From assembly GCA_965229885.1 (NCBI GenBank), contig CBDDJX010000003.1, forward strand, positions 1,984,001 to 2,048,000: a stretch of 64,000 nt of DNA. The letters run 5' to 3'. Below, piece by piece: positions 23,598 to 34,148 of the stretch; positions within the stretch are counted from its first letter, which is position 1, and each line of letters opens with the position of its first letter. The translations under genes were made by a program, and so were the position numbers. The notes under the pieces are model-generated. The model was not told the origin of the DNA. It did not search any database and saw nothing but the letters and a program-made list of their open reading frames with translations. Source of the DNA: DATLLJ01 sp965229885. Its GTDB lineage: Bacteria > Acidobacteriota > Vicinamibacteria > Vicinamibacterales > CAVVIG01.

Positions 23598-24653
23598 ATG
23601 AGCAACGGCGTCGCGCGCGAACGGATTTCCGCGCTGCTGTTCTACGCGACGGTGCTGCTGCTCGCCTATCTGCTGTACTCGCTCTTCAGGCCTTTCCTGA
23701 CCCCGCTGGCCTGGGCCGCGATTCTCGCCGCCTTGTTCCATCCCCCGTACCGGCGTCTGGCGGTTCGCTGGGGCAGGGCCTCGGCGGCCGCCGCCAGCAC
23801 GGTGGCCGTGACCATGGTCATCGTCGTGCCTGTGCTGCTGGTCACGACGGCGTTCATCCAGGAAGCAGCGCTGGCGATCAGGTCGGTCGACCTTTCCGTC
23901 CAGACGGAAGGATTCGCTCGAGTTCAGCGAATCTGGGCGCGGGTGCAGGCCAGCGGGCTCGGTGGTAATCTGGGTAATCTCGAAGATCTCGTCCAACAGG
24001 CCACGACCTGGATCGCGGGCGTTGTCGCCGGACAGGCCGGCGCCATGCTGCGTAATCTGGTCCGCATCATTGCGGATCTCGTCGTCATGCTCTTCGCCCT
24101 GTTTTTCCTCTTCAGGGATGGCGATGCGATCATGGCGGCGCTTCGTCGGGCACTGCCCTTTGAATCCGAGCAGTCCGAACGGATGATTGCGGAGGCCGGC
24201 GAGCTCGTTCAGGCGAGCGTGATCGCCGGCTTCGTCGTTGCCGCTCTGCAGGGCGCGCTCGGCGGCATCACATTCGCCCTGCTCGGCCTTGGTGCGCCGG
24301 TATTCTGGGGCGTTATCATGGCATTTGCCGCGCTGTTGCCGCTTGGGGCGGGGGTTGTCTGGCTGCCGGCGGCGGTCTGGCTTCTGTCGACGGGAAGCGT
24401 CGGCCGCGGCGTGGCGCTGATGGCGGTGGGCGTCGGCGTCGTCGGGCTGGTCGACAACGTTCTTCGCCCGTTACTCTTGAGCGGACGTACGCAGTTGAAC
24501 GGATTGCTCGTCTTCGTGAGTCTGCTCGGCGGCATCAGTGCGTTTGGTTTCGTCGGTCTTGTGCTGGGTCCGGTGATCATGGCGATGACGATCGGGATGT
24601 TCGACGCGTATACCAAGGACCGGCGCACCGCTTCGCCAGACGAGCGCGGCTAG
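23598..24653 (+). CDS. AI-2E family transporter (PerM/YdiK type permease)
   Basis: The 351-aa membrane protein has the UPF0118/AI-2E layout: paired N-terminal helices (ALLFYATVLLLAYLLYSLFR, PFLTPLAWAAILAALFHPPY), a helix with VPVLLVTTAF, a soluble coiled region, then VVMLFALFFLFRDGDAIMAA, the GGITFALLGLGAPVFWGVIM block and the C-terminal VFVSLLGGISAFGFVGLVLG signature. Members export small molecules or act as Na+/H+ antiporters. The substrate cannot be set here. Confidence 0.9.
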   Translation: MSNGVARERISALLFYATVLLLAYLLYSLFRPFLTPLAWAAILAALFHPPYRRLAVRWGRASAAAASTVAVTMVIVVPVLLVTTAFIQEAALAIRSVDLSVQTEGFARVQRIWARVQASGLGGNLGNLEDLVQQATTWIAGVVAGQAGAMLRNLVRIIADLVVMLFALFFLFRDGDAIMAALRRALPFESEQSERMIAEAGELVQASVIAGFVVAALQGALGGITFALLGLGAPVFWGVIMAFAALLPLGAGVVWLPAAVWLLSTGSVGRGVALMAVGVGVVGLVDNVLRPLLLSGRTQLNGLLVFVSLLGGISAFGFVGLVLGPVIMAMTIGMFDAYTKDRRTASPDERG

Positions 24654-24681
24654 TCCTGCGAGATATTTCGGAGCGACAAAC

Positions 24682-25300
24682 GTGAAGCGATTGGGGTTAC
24701 CCATCGTGATTTTGTTCGCCGTACTGGCCGAGGCAGGCATCGACGCGATCAATGTCCTGCTCACGCCGGCGGACATTCAGCGTGCCACCGAACTCGCGAG
24801 GTTTCCTCACACCGATGCGGATCGGGCGCAGTTCCACAAGCGCTACACCATCGTGGTCAACAGCCCGGTGGTCGAGTACTTTGCGGTTGAGAAGATGGAA
24901 GTCATCACGCCATTCCGCCGCATGGAGTTGATCGCGGAAGACCATGCCCGGATTAACGATCTCTTCGCCCCGTGGCGGCCTGCAGGACGCGGAAGAGGCG
25001 CTGCGACCGTGGCGCGACCGCGTCGCGATCGTGGCCCACCTCCGGTTCGATCTCACGAAGCCGATTCCAGGCGTGCCGGCAGCGGACGTGACGCTCGAGG
25101 GACCGCGGTTGGTGGATCCGATCGCCATCCGTAACTCGGAAATCCGCAGCGGTAGCGGCGATCAGACGTTGCTCGTCGCGGGGGTCGTTGAGGCTGTCTT
25201 CGATGTTCGGGACGTTGGTCAGACGACGCAGCCGGTGGTCGTGCGCTGGAACGGGAAGGAAATCACCCGCGTGGCGATTGACTTCGGCGCCATGGAGTAA
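24682..25300 (+). pseudogene. Secreted or anchored protein of unknown function, frameshifted
   Basis: From the GTG at 24682 the frame encodes a hydrophobic signal-like N-terminus (RLGLPIVILFAVLAEAGIDA), then RYTIVVNSPVVEYFAVEKME, VITPFRRMELIAEDHARIND. After the CCCC at about 24970 the protein continues in the next frame as RGGLQDAEEALRPWRDRVAI, VAHLRFD and ends VVRWNGKEITRVAIDFGAME at 25300. One extra base explains the break. The whole would have about 205 residues. I do not recognise the family. It lies 28 bases after the AI-2E transporter gene in the same direction. Confidence 0.6.
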
Positions 25301-25316
25301 CGCGAAGGCATCCCTT

Positions 25317-26270
25317 CTATGCTCGTCCGGCCGCTGCGGCGCGTTCGGTACGGCACCAGTCGAGCGTACGCCGCAGGCCCTCCTCGAATCCGACGATCGG
25401 TTCGTAGCCGAGCAGAGCCCTGGCTTTTGAAATGTCGGCCTGCGAGTTGCGCACATCGCCAGCCCGCGGCTCCTTGTAGATGGGCGCCGCTTTCGTCCCG
25501 CAGATGGTGTTCATCACCCGTAGCAGCTCGTTGAGCGAGATGCGTCCGCCCGTCGCCACGTTGAGCACGTCCCCAGCGGCCTTCGGCGCCTCGCACGCAC
25601 GCAGCACGCCGTCCACGACGTTGGCGATATAGGTGAAGTCTCGGGTCTGACCGCCGTCGCCGTAGATGACTGGCTGGCGGCCGTCGAGAATCGCCGTCGA
25701 GAACAGCGAGATGACGCCCGAGTACGGCGACCCGGGATCCTGGCGCGGACCGAAGACGTTGAAGTAGCGCGTGGTCACCGTCTCGAAGCCGTAGAGCCGC
25801 GTGAACATCTGGCAGTACTGCTCCGCCACCAGCTTCTGCAGCGCGTAGGGCGACAGCGGTGTGGTCGGCAGGTCCTCGCGCTTGGGCAGCGTCGGCGTGT
25901 CGCCGTAGACGGAAGAAGATCCGGCGAACACGAGCCGGTGGACACCGGCGTCGCGCGCGGCCACGAGGATGTTCAACGTGCCGGTGACGTTGGCTTCGTT
26001 CGAGGCGATCGGGTCGTTCACCGAACGCGGCACCGAGGGGATCGCCGCCTGATGGAGGACATACTCCACGCCCTCCGCGGCGCGGCTGGCCACGTCACGG
26101 TCGGCGAGATCGCCCTCGAGGAATTCGACGCCCGTGATGTGATCGAGATTGCGTCGCTTGCCGGTGATCAAGCTGTCGACGACGCGGACGCGATGGCCAC
26201 GCCGGACCAGTTCTTCGGCGAGATGGGATCCGATGAAGCCCGCGCCGCCGGTGACTAGGTATGACGCCAT
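25317..26270 (-). CDS. NAD-dependent nucleotide-sugar epimerase/dehydratase (SDR, GalE-like)
   Basis: The 317-aa extended SDR enzyme has an N-terminal Rossmann motif (VTGGAGFIGSHLAEELVRRG, residues 6-25), HQAAIPSV, the Ser of SSSVYG and the catalytic Tyr/Lys pair (SPYALQKL), followed by TRYFNVFGPRQ and DFTYIANVVDGVLRA. This matches UDP-glucose/UDP-GlcNAc 4-epimerase-type enzymes that make sugar nucleotides for glycans, which fits the polysaccharide locus at 42.6-58 kb. Exact substrate uncertain. The ATG lies about 17 bases after the RNase P RNA, so it may share that transcript. Confidence 0.88.
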   Translation of the reverse strand: MASYLVTGGAGFIGSHLAEELVRRGHRVRVVDSLITGKRRNLDHITGVEFLEGDLADRDVASRAAEGVEYVLHQAAIPSVPRSVNDPIASNEANVTGTLNILVAARDAGVHRLVFAGSSSVYGDTPTLPKREDLPTTPLSPYALQKLVAEQYCQMFTRLYGFETVTTRYFNVFGPRQDPGSPYSGVISLFSTAILDGRQPVIYGDGGQTRDFTYIANVVDGVLRACEAPKAAGDVLNVATGGRISLNELLRVMNTICGTKAAPIYKEPRAGDVRNSQADISKARALLGYEPIVGFEEGLRRTLDWCRTERAAAAGRA

Positions 26271-26286
26271 AGCAAGAAACGTCGCA

Positions 26287-26728
26287 GTAAGCCGTAAGCC
26301 GAATTCTGTCCGCCTTCGCTCGCCTTACGGCGGGCGTTGGCGTGACGACCATTCCTCTAGCCCCGCCATTACTGGCGGGATCAAGCGACCGACCCGGGAG
26401 CCTCGGACGGGCTATCCGTATCACACCGGCGCATTGAGCGCCGGGCGACGCGCTCCCCTATTTGGCCTTGCTCCGTGCGGGGTTTTGCCTGCCACCCGTG
26501 TTACCACGGGCGCGGTGCGCTCTTACCGCACCTTTTCACCCTTACCCTTCGGCTCGCGCCCCGCTTTCGCGGGGCGCGAGCCGAGGGCGGTATGTTTTCT
26601 GTGCCACTTTCCTTCAGGTTGCCCTGACCGGGCGTTACCCGGCGCACTGCCCTGCGGAGTCCGGACTTTCCTCTCCCCCTCGACTCAGCGCTTGCGCGCC
26701 TCCCTCGGGGCAGTGGTCGTCTGGCTTA
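26287..26728 (-). ncRNA. rnpB: RNase P RNA (bacterial type A)
   Basis: On the minus strand the RNA starts near aagccagacgacc (about 26728) and contains the universally conserved GAGGAAAGTCCGGAC (about 26663-26680), the cagaaaacatac element of the P4 region (about 26595) and the 3' gacagaattcggctta that pairs with the 5' end (about 26288-26303). GC-rich hairpins between these (for example the ctcgcgccccgc helix near 26560-26580) are the usual variable arms. It is the catalytic RNA that matures tRNA 5' ends. The approximately 440-nt length is at the long end for type A. The ends are estimates. Confidence 0.93.
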
Positions 26729-26772
26729 CTACGACACTCGATTGTACATCGCGGCTGGGAAGGCAGGAGCGC

Positions 26773-28160
<1,388 letters not shown>

Positions 28161-28161
<1 letters not shown>

Positions 28162-29690
28162 TAACGGTCTTCGATGCGCACCGTCTTGATATGGTATTGA
28201 TCGATCTCAGGGGAGTACACGTAGAGGGCCAGCACGTCGCCCTGACGCGCCGAGCGGGCAATCCGGCGGACGTCCGCCACCGATTCGACGGCCTGGCGGT
28301 TGATTTCGATGAGAATCGCTCCACGCGTAATCCCGCCGTCGAAGGCGGAGCTGAGCGGGTCGACGCGCGTGATCAGTACGCCTTTCGTGACTCTCTGGAG
28401 CGCGAGTCTTTCGACCGTGCTGCGATCCAGATCGCGCACGGTCAGGCCGAACGTCGGATCGGCGCCGCTCCGGTTGCGATAAGCCGACGACGGCGTGGGC
28501 GTCCTGGCCTGCGGACGGTCGAGGCTCGGCCGCTCCGCGAGCTTCACTATGACATCCGCTTCGCGTCCCTCTCGCACGACGCGAAGCTTAACGGCGGTGC
28601 CAGGCGGGTGGCCGACGATATCGCGGATCAGCCCGTCCTCGTCGGCTGTAGCTTTGCCGTCGAAGGCGACGATGACGTCGTAGGGCTGGAGGCCAGCGCG
28701 CTCGCCGGGCGAGCCTGGCGTGACGTCCTGGACGAGAGCGCCGTGGTTGACGGTGAGGTTCAGCGAGTCGTGCAGGTCGTCGTCGATATCCCTGAGCAGG
28801 ACGCCGATGTAGCCGCGGCTCACGCGTCCACGCGCCCGAAGCTGCGGCAGGATCGTGCTGGCCAGGTTGATCGGCACGGCGAAGCCGATGCTGCTGCCGC
28901 GCGCGCTCATCGCGGTGTTTATGCCGATCACCTCGCCGCGGGTGTTGATGAGTGGTCCGCCACTGTTGCCTACGTTGATGGCCGCGTCGGTCTGGATGTA
29001 GCTGTCGAGGCTCGCGTCGAAGAGCTTCCGGCCGATGTAGCTGACCACGCCCACGGTGACGCTGTGTTCGTAGCCGAGGGGGTCGCCGATTGCGACGACC
29101 CACTCGCCCATGCGGAGCGTCGAGGAATCGCCGAGCGGCGCCACGGGAAGTCCCGGCTGTCCGTCGACCTTAAGCAGCGCGATGTCGGTGTCCGGATCGG
29201 AACCCACCACGCGGGCGCGCAGCGTCCGGCCGTCGGCGAGCTTTACCGTGATGCGTTCGGCCTGGTCGATGACGTGGTTGTTCGTCAGGATGCTGCCATC
29301 GGCGTCGATGATGAAGCCGCTTCCCTCGCCGCGCCGCGGCGTGTCGAGCTGAAGCCTCGGGCCGAGGTAGTTCGGCCCGTCGAGCCGACCGGACGACTCG
29401 GACAGCGCGCGGTTTCTTCGGCTCCGCGGGTCGCGCCCGGTGGTCGTGACATCGATGTTCACGACGGCCGGATTGAGGCGCTCGACGACATCCGCGAAAT
29501 CGACCAGCGAAACCGGCGTCGCCCGGTCGGCGGCTCCGCTGATCGATCTTGCGGGCCGGATGGCGGCCTTCTTGGTAACCGGCCCGGCGACCACCGATGA
29601 GTCCCCGGTGCCACCGCCCGCAAAGATGGCCCCGACAAGGAACGCCACAGCGGCGGTGAGCACGAGGGTGACGAAGGTGAAGCGGCGCAT
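28161..29690 (-). CDS. HtrA/DegP-type serine protease with PDZ domains
   Basis: The 509-aa periplasmic protease has an N-terminal signal anchor (FTFVTLVLTAAVAFLVGAIF). The catalytic triad is H139 (LTNNHVID), D169 (PDTDIALLK) and S243 (VGNSGGPLI). Two C-terminal PDZ-like domains follow (GRVSRGYIGVLLRDIDDDLH at about 290, and SAFDGGITRGAILIEINRQA at about 445). It degrades or refolds misfolded envelope proteins. It starts one base after the ligA stop and overlaps the NtrC-type gene, forming a ligA-htrA-ntrC unit. Residues 85-115 are an Arg/Ser-rich linker. Confidence 0.93.
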
Positions 29691-29691
29691 G

Positions 29692-31749
29692 TCAGCTCTC
29701 TTTCATTATAAGAGCTAGAAATGCCTTCTCATCCAGCGTTTCGACACCCAGTTGGCGCGCCTTCTCCAGCTTGCCCCCGGCTTCCTCGCCGTAGATCAGG
29801 GCGGATGTCTTCTTGCTGACGGACCCGGTGACGCGGGCCCCCAGCCGCTGCAGCGCTGCGGTCGCCGCTTCGCGGCTCATGGTCGACAGCGTGCCGGTCA
29901 GGACGAAGGCCTTGCCGGCCAGCGGCCCCAGCCCGGCGGTCGGCTCTGGGGTCTGGCTCGTCATGTTCACGCCGGCCTTCTCCATCCGCGCGATCAACCG
30001 GCGATTGCGCGGCTCGTCGGCAAAGTCTCGCACCGACCTGGCGACGACGGCCCCCACGTCATCGACCGACTGCAGTGCTTCGATCGGCGCATCCAGCAGC
30101 CGCCATACCGTCCGAAACTGGCGGGCGAGCGTCGCCGCGGCCTTCTCACCGACGTGACGGATGCCGAAAGCGTAGATGAGGCGCGACAGATCGTTCTTCT
30201 TGCTCCGCTCGATCTCGGCGACCACGTTCCGGCCCACTTTGCCCAGCTTGCGGGGCCTGGCCCGTCCCGATTGTGGGTCCCGGGGCGTCACGACGAGGCG
30301 TTCGAGCTCGGCAGCGTCGAGACGATAGAGGTCGGCGAAATCGCGCACGAGGTGCTGCTCGACCAGGTTGTCGACGAGCGATTGGCCCATTCCCTCGATG
30401 TTCATGGCTCCCCGCGAGGCAAAATGTTCGAGCCCACGGCGGATCTGTGCGGGGCACGATTCGTTCGGGCATCGCCAGACGACTTCTTCGACGTCCTTCT
30501 TGAGCGCGCTGCCGCACTCCTTGCACGCGGCGGGCATTACCCAGGGGCGCGCATCGGGCGGCCGCAAGCTCGGAATCGGCGCCACGACTTTCGGAATGAC
30601 GTCGCCTCCCTTTTCGACGACGACCGTATCGCCTTCGCGAATGTCACGGCGCGCGATTTCCTGTTCGTTGTGGAGCGTGGCCATCGAGATCGTCGAGCCG
30701 GCGAGCCGTACCGGTTCCAGGACGGCGAACGGCGTCACCGCGCCAGTCCGCCCGACGTTGACGTCAATCTGCAGCAGCTTCGTGTGCGCCTGTTGGGCCG
30801 GAAACTTGAACGCGGTCGCCCACCGCGGAAACTTGGCGGTTGCGCCGAGCCGCTCGCGCACCGCCAGGTCGTCGACCTTGATGACGACCCCGTCGGTGCC
30901 ACATTCGAGCGCCTGGCGCTTCTCGGCCCATTCCTGGCACAACGCGATCACGGCGTCGATGCCGTCGCACCGACGCCAGTGCGGCTCGACGGGCAGTCCC
31001 CACGCGTGCATCTGCGTCAGCATCGCTGCGTGGCTGCCCTCGCCCCGAGGGGTCGCGATCTGATAGGTAAACGCGCTGAGGCCTCGCTTTGAGACAAGCG
31101 ATGGATCGAGATTGCGCATCGTTCCGGCGGCAGCGTTGCGCGGGTTCGCGAACAGCGGCTCGCCTTGGTCCTCGCGCTCGCGGTTCATGCGCTCGAACGA
31201 CGCGCGCGGCAGGTAGATCTCGCCGCGAACCTCGATGCGCGCGGCCGGTCCGCCCCGGAGCGCGAGGGGAATCGCGCGGATCGTGCGAACGTTGGCCGTC
31301 ACATCCTCGCCGCGGACGCCGTCGCCGCGCGTGGCGCCCCGTACGAGGCGGCCGCCCTCGTAGGTCAGCGCGATACTGAGGCCGTCGATTTTCATCTCCG
31401 CAACGTACGCGACCGGGCCGATGCCCTTTCGCACGCGTACGTCAAACGCCCTCAGCTCTTCGTCGTCGTAGGCGTTATCAAGGCTGAGCATCGGGGCGGT
31501 GTGCTCCACCGTCTCGAAGCCTTCGACGGCCCGGCCCGCGACGCGCTGGGTCGGCGAATCCGTCGTAATCAGCTCCGGGTGTTCCTGTTCCAGCTGTTCG
31601 AGTTCGTGGAGCAGGCGATCGAAGGCTTCGTCCGAGAGCTCTGGCGCGTGACGGATGTAATAGCACTCTTCGTGGTGCCGGATCGCCTCACGAAGCTTGC
31701 GGATGCGTCGTTCAGGAAGCCGGCCGCACGAGGTCCAAGACTTTGCCAA
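29692..31749 (-). CDS. ligA: NAD+-dependent DNA ligase LigA
   Basis: The 685-aa enzyme seals nicks using NAD+. Visible domains are: Ia (YYIRHAPELSDEAFDRLLHE), adenylation with K120 in AEMKIDGLSIALTY, OB fold, Cys4 zinc finger (CKECGS, then CPNESCPAQ), HhH repeats (MNIEGMGQSLVDNL, HVGEKAAATLARQF) and a C-terminal BRCT (AFVLTGTLSTMSREAATAAL). The only start before domain Ia is a TTG at 31749, since an in-frame TGA lies two codons upstream. It is essential in almost all bacteria. It precedes htrA by one base. Confidence 0.95.
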   Translation of the reverse strand: MAKSWTSCGRLPERRIRKLREAIRHHEECYYIRHAPELSDEAFDRLLHELEQLEQEHPELITTDSPTQRVAGRAVEGFETVEHTAPMLSLDNAYDDEELRAFDVRVRKGIGPVAYVAEMKIDGLSIALTYEGGRLVRGATRGDGVRGEDVTANVRTIRAIPLALRGGPAARIEVRGEIYLPRASFERMNREREDQGEPLFANPRNAAAGTMRNLDPSLVSKRGLSAFTYQIATPRGEGSHAAMLTQMHAWGLPVEPHWRRCDGIDAVIALCQEWAEKRQALECGTDGVVIKVDDLAVRERLGATAKFPRWATAFKFPAQQAHTKLLQIDVNVGRTGAVTPFAVLEPVRLAGSTISMATLHNEQEIARRDIREGDTVVVEKGGDVIPKVVAPIPSLRPPDARPWVMPAACKECGSALKKDVEEVVWRCPNESCPAQIRRGLEHFASRGAMNIEGMGQSLVDNLVEQHLVRDFADLYRLDAAELERLVVTPRDPQSGRARPRKLGKVGRNVVAEIERSKKNDLSRLIYAFGIRHVGEKAAATLARQFRTVWRLLDAPIEALQSVDDVGAVVARSVRDFADEPRNRRLIARMEKAGVNMTSQTPEPTAGLGPLAGKAFVLTGTLSTMSREAATAALQRLGARVTGSVSKKTSALIYGEEAGGKLEKARQLGVETLDEKAFLALIMKES

Positions 31750-31875
31750 AGCTCACCGGTGACCCGCTGGCCACGTCTCCTGCGGAACGAATCGGTCGAG
31801 GGGCCACTGCACTTTGAAATCCTATGACTCAGCGACCACCGAATTTCCGAAAGGCATTAGGTCTCGCCCCAGGCG

Positions 31876-32877
31876 CTAGCGATCTCGGGACAACACGTAG
31901 TCGGGAAGCGCGAGCAGCGCGTCACGCTCGGAGCTCGGCGGAAATGCGTACAACGGCTTCTTGGCGCGCTCCGCGTATTCGACCGCGCGCCGGGATGCGT
32001 AATCGATTGACGCGTGCGTCTTCAGGCTGCGCAGCAGCTCGCCCCACTGCTCTTCGGTGACCGTTCGCGAGGCGATGATGTCGCGGACGATGCGCGCGGC
32101 GACGCCGTCGCGCGACTGCCGCTGTAAGTGAATCAGCGGGAGCGTTACTTTGCCCTCACGCAAGTCGTTGCCAATCGGCTTTCCCACCGCGCCTGCGTCC
32201 CCGGTGAAATCGAAGAGGTCGTCCACGAGCTGAAACGCCACGCCGAGGTTGAAGCCGTATTCTCGGAGCGCCTGCTCACGGTCGGTCGGGACCTTGCCGA
32301 GCATGCCGCCGATCTGGGCACAACCGCCGAACAGGTACGCGGTCTTGCGGCGGATGATGTCGAAGTGCTCGTCCTCGGTGATGTCCGGGTCGCCGTTCTT
32401 TGTCAGCTGGTACAGCTCGCCTTCGATCATGTGCAGCGTGACGTCGCACAGCACACGGACGAGATCGAGCGAATCGTGCGTGAGCGCCAGCGCCATCGAC
32501 TTGATGTACAGGTAATCGCCGAGAAGAACCGTGATGTCGTTGCCCCAGCGTGAATGCACGGCCGGACGCCCGCGGCGCAAATCCGAGTCGTCGATGATGT
32601 CGTCGTGGACGAGCGTCGCGGTGTGAATGAACTCCACGACCGCCGCGTACAACGCGCCGCGGTCGCCGCTGTAGCCCGCGAGGCGCGACGCCATGAGCAG
32701 GACGGCCGGACGGATGCGCTTGCCTCCGCTCGTTCGAATGTACTGGCCGATCTTCGGGATCAGATCGACGTGCGATGCGAGATGGCGCTCGAATTCGCGA
32801 TCGACCTGGCCGAGGTCGGCGCGTATCGGCTCGAAGATCTGCGCGAGATCGGGCGACGCTTTTTCTACATTTTCCAC
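31876..32877 (-). CDS. Long-chain polyprenyl diphosphate synthase
   Basis: The 333-aa trans-prenyltransferase starts at a GTG at 32877 (MENVEKASPDLAQIFEPI); longer frames overlap tatD and lack homology. Motifs: GGKRIRPAVLLMASR, the first Asp-rich motif LVHDDIIDDSDLRRG (about 90-104), GDYLYIKSMALAL and the second Asp-rich motif FQLVDDLFDFTGD. It makes the C35-C50 side chain of quinones or a related isoprenoid. Chain length cannot be read reliably. The gene follows tatD by about 20 bases. Confidence 0.92.
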   Translation of the reverse strand: MENVEKASPDLAQIFEPIRADLGQVDREFERHLASHVDLIPKIGQYIRTSGGKRIRPAVLLMASRLAGYSGDRGALYAAVVEFIHTATLVHDDIIDDSDLRRGRPAVHSRWGNDITVLLGDYLYIKSMALALTHDSLDLVRVLCDVTLHMIEGELYQLTKNGDPDITEDEHFDIIRRKTAYLFGGCAQIGGMLGKVPTDREQALREYGFNLGVAFQLVDDLFDFTGDAGAVGKPIGNDLREGKVTLPLIHLQRQSRDGVAARIVRDIIASRTVTEEQWGELLRSLKTHASIDYASRRAVEYAERAKKPLYAFPPSSERDALLALPDYVLSRDR

Positions 32878-32896
32878 GGCGGTCAGGAGGACTTTA

Positions 32897-33676
32897 TCAC
32901 GGCCGGAACAGCGTGTGGAAGTTGGCGGCGGTGCGCGCGGCCAGTTCGCCTGCGTCGACGTGATACAGCGCCGCCAGCGCCGCCACAACCCTGCCCACGT
33001 GAGCCGGCTCGTTCCGCTTCCCGCGATGGGGCACCGGGGCCAGGAATGGGCTGTCGGTTTCGGTCAGCAGGCGATCGATCGGCACGGCGCGAACCGTGTC
33101 GCGGAGCTCGGCCGCCTTCGGGAACGTAATGATGCCGGCCAGCGAGACGTAGAACCCGAGATCGAGCCCCGCGCGGGCCAGCGCCGCAGTGCCGGTGAAG
33201 CAGTGCAACACACCGCGCAGCTCCCCCTGACCCTCCTCGCGTAGAATCGCGAGCGTGTCGTCGTCGGCCTCGCGTGTATGGATGACGACGGGCCGCGACT
33301 GCTCGCGGGCGACCCGCAGCTGCGCGCGGAAGACGGCCTGCTGCACGTCGGGAGGAGAGAAATCATAGTGGTAATCGAGGCCGATTTCGCCGACCGCGCG
33401 GGCGCCGGGGGTCGATTCGAGTTGTCCCTGCACGACGGCCGCGGTTCGCTCGGGGTCATCGGCGAACTCGTGAGCCTGGTGCGGGTGCACGCCGATCGCA
33501 AACCGCGTCTCCGGCCAGAGGCGCTCGAGCTGCGCCGCCTGCGCGGCTTCCTTCTGATTCCTCGCCTCGAGGATCACCATGACGCGCTCGAGTCCCGCCT
33601 CTTTCGCGCGTGCGACGACGGCCTCAAGGTCACCGGCAAACACCTCGTCGGCGAGATGGCAGTGAGAATCGATCAT
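32897..33676 (-). CDS. tatD: TatD-family metal-dependent hydrolase/DNase
   Basis: The 259-aa amidohydrolase-fold protein begins with the metal-binding MIDSHCHLADEVF. It continues with IGVHPHQAHEF, VGEIGLDYHYDFS, RPVVIHTREADDD, GVLHCFTG and LLTETDSPFLAP, all conserved TatD family motifs. Members are 3'-5' DNases/RNases linked to DNA repair. Length is normal. It lies 46 bases after the tRNA-binding-domain gene and before the prenyl synthase in the same operon-like run. Confidence 0.95.
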   Translation of the reverse strand: MIDSHCHLADEVFAGDLEAVVARAKEAGLERVMVILEARNQKEAAQAAQLERLWPETRFAIGVHPHQAHEFADDPERTAAVVQGQLESTPGARAVGEIGLDYHYDFSPPDVQQAVFRAQLRVAREQSRPVVIHTREADDDTLAILREEGQGELRGVLHCFTGTAALARAGLDLGFYVSLAGIITFPKAAELRDTVRAVPIDRLLTETDSPFLAPVPHRGKRNEPAHVGRVVAALAALYHVDAGELAARTAANFHTLFRP

Positions 33677-33722
33677 TCGTTTTCACTCGCGCTGGGGCCC
33701 CGGCATGGCCGCAGGCCCCCCG

Positions 33723-34142
33723 TCACCGAACGCGGGTCCCAGGCGGCGGCGGCTCCTCGAAGGACAAGAGCATCGGCTGGCCGCCCTCAGGGCTCGCGGC
33801 CAGGACCATGCCGTTCGATTCGACGCCCATCAGCGTCGCCGGCTGCAGATTGAACACGACGACCACCGTGCGGCCGACGAGCGCTTCGGGCTCGTACGCG
33901 TCGGCGATGCCGGCCACGAGGGTCCGCTGTTCCGTGCCGACGTCCACGGTAAGCTTGAGCAGCTTCTTCGACTTCGGCACGCGTTCGGCCGCGAGCACCT
34001 TGGCGACCCGAAGCTCCACTTTCATGAAGTCGGCGATGCCAATGCGATCAGGTGGTGCCGAGGCACCGGGTGCCACGGCGCCGGGTGCCGGGGGGACTGG
34101 CGCTGTGCCAGGTACTGGGGGTGTTGTCGGGCTGTCGGACAC
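33723..34142 (-). CDS. Free-standing MetRS C-terminal tRNA-binding domain (CsaA/Trbp111-like)
   Basis: The 139-aa protein has a Pro/Ala-rich N-terminal tail (about 30 residues) and an OB-fold EMAP/CsaA domain: IGIADFMKVELRVAKVLAAE, SKKLLKLTVDVGTEQRTLVA, GRTVVVVFNLQPATLMGVES, NGMVLAAS. In E. coli MetRS this domain is the C-terminal dimerisation and tRNA-binding part. Here it is encoded separately, starting seven bases after the metG stop. It may associate with MetRS as a separate beta-type subunit; CsaA-type chaperone activity is the alternative. Confidence 0.9.
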   Translation of the reverse strand: MSDSPTTPPVPGTAPVPPAPGAVAPGASAPPDRIGIADFMKVELRVAKVLAAERVPKSKKLLKLTVDVGTEQRTLVAGIADAYEPEALVGRTVVVVFNLQPATLMGVESNGMVLAASPEGGQPMLLSFEEPPPPGTRVR

Positions 34143-34148
34143 GATCGT

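Noticed and set aside
26287..26728. Protein-coding reading of this region (short plus and minus frames)
   Set aside because: The conserved core, P4 and 3' sequences identify it as RNase P RNA.
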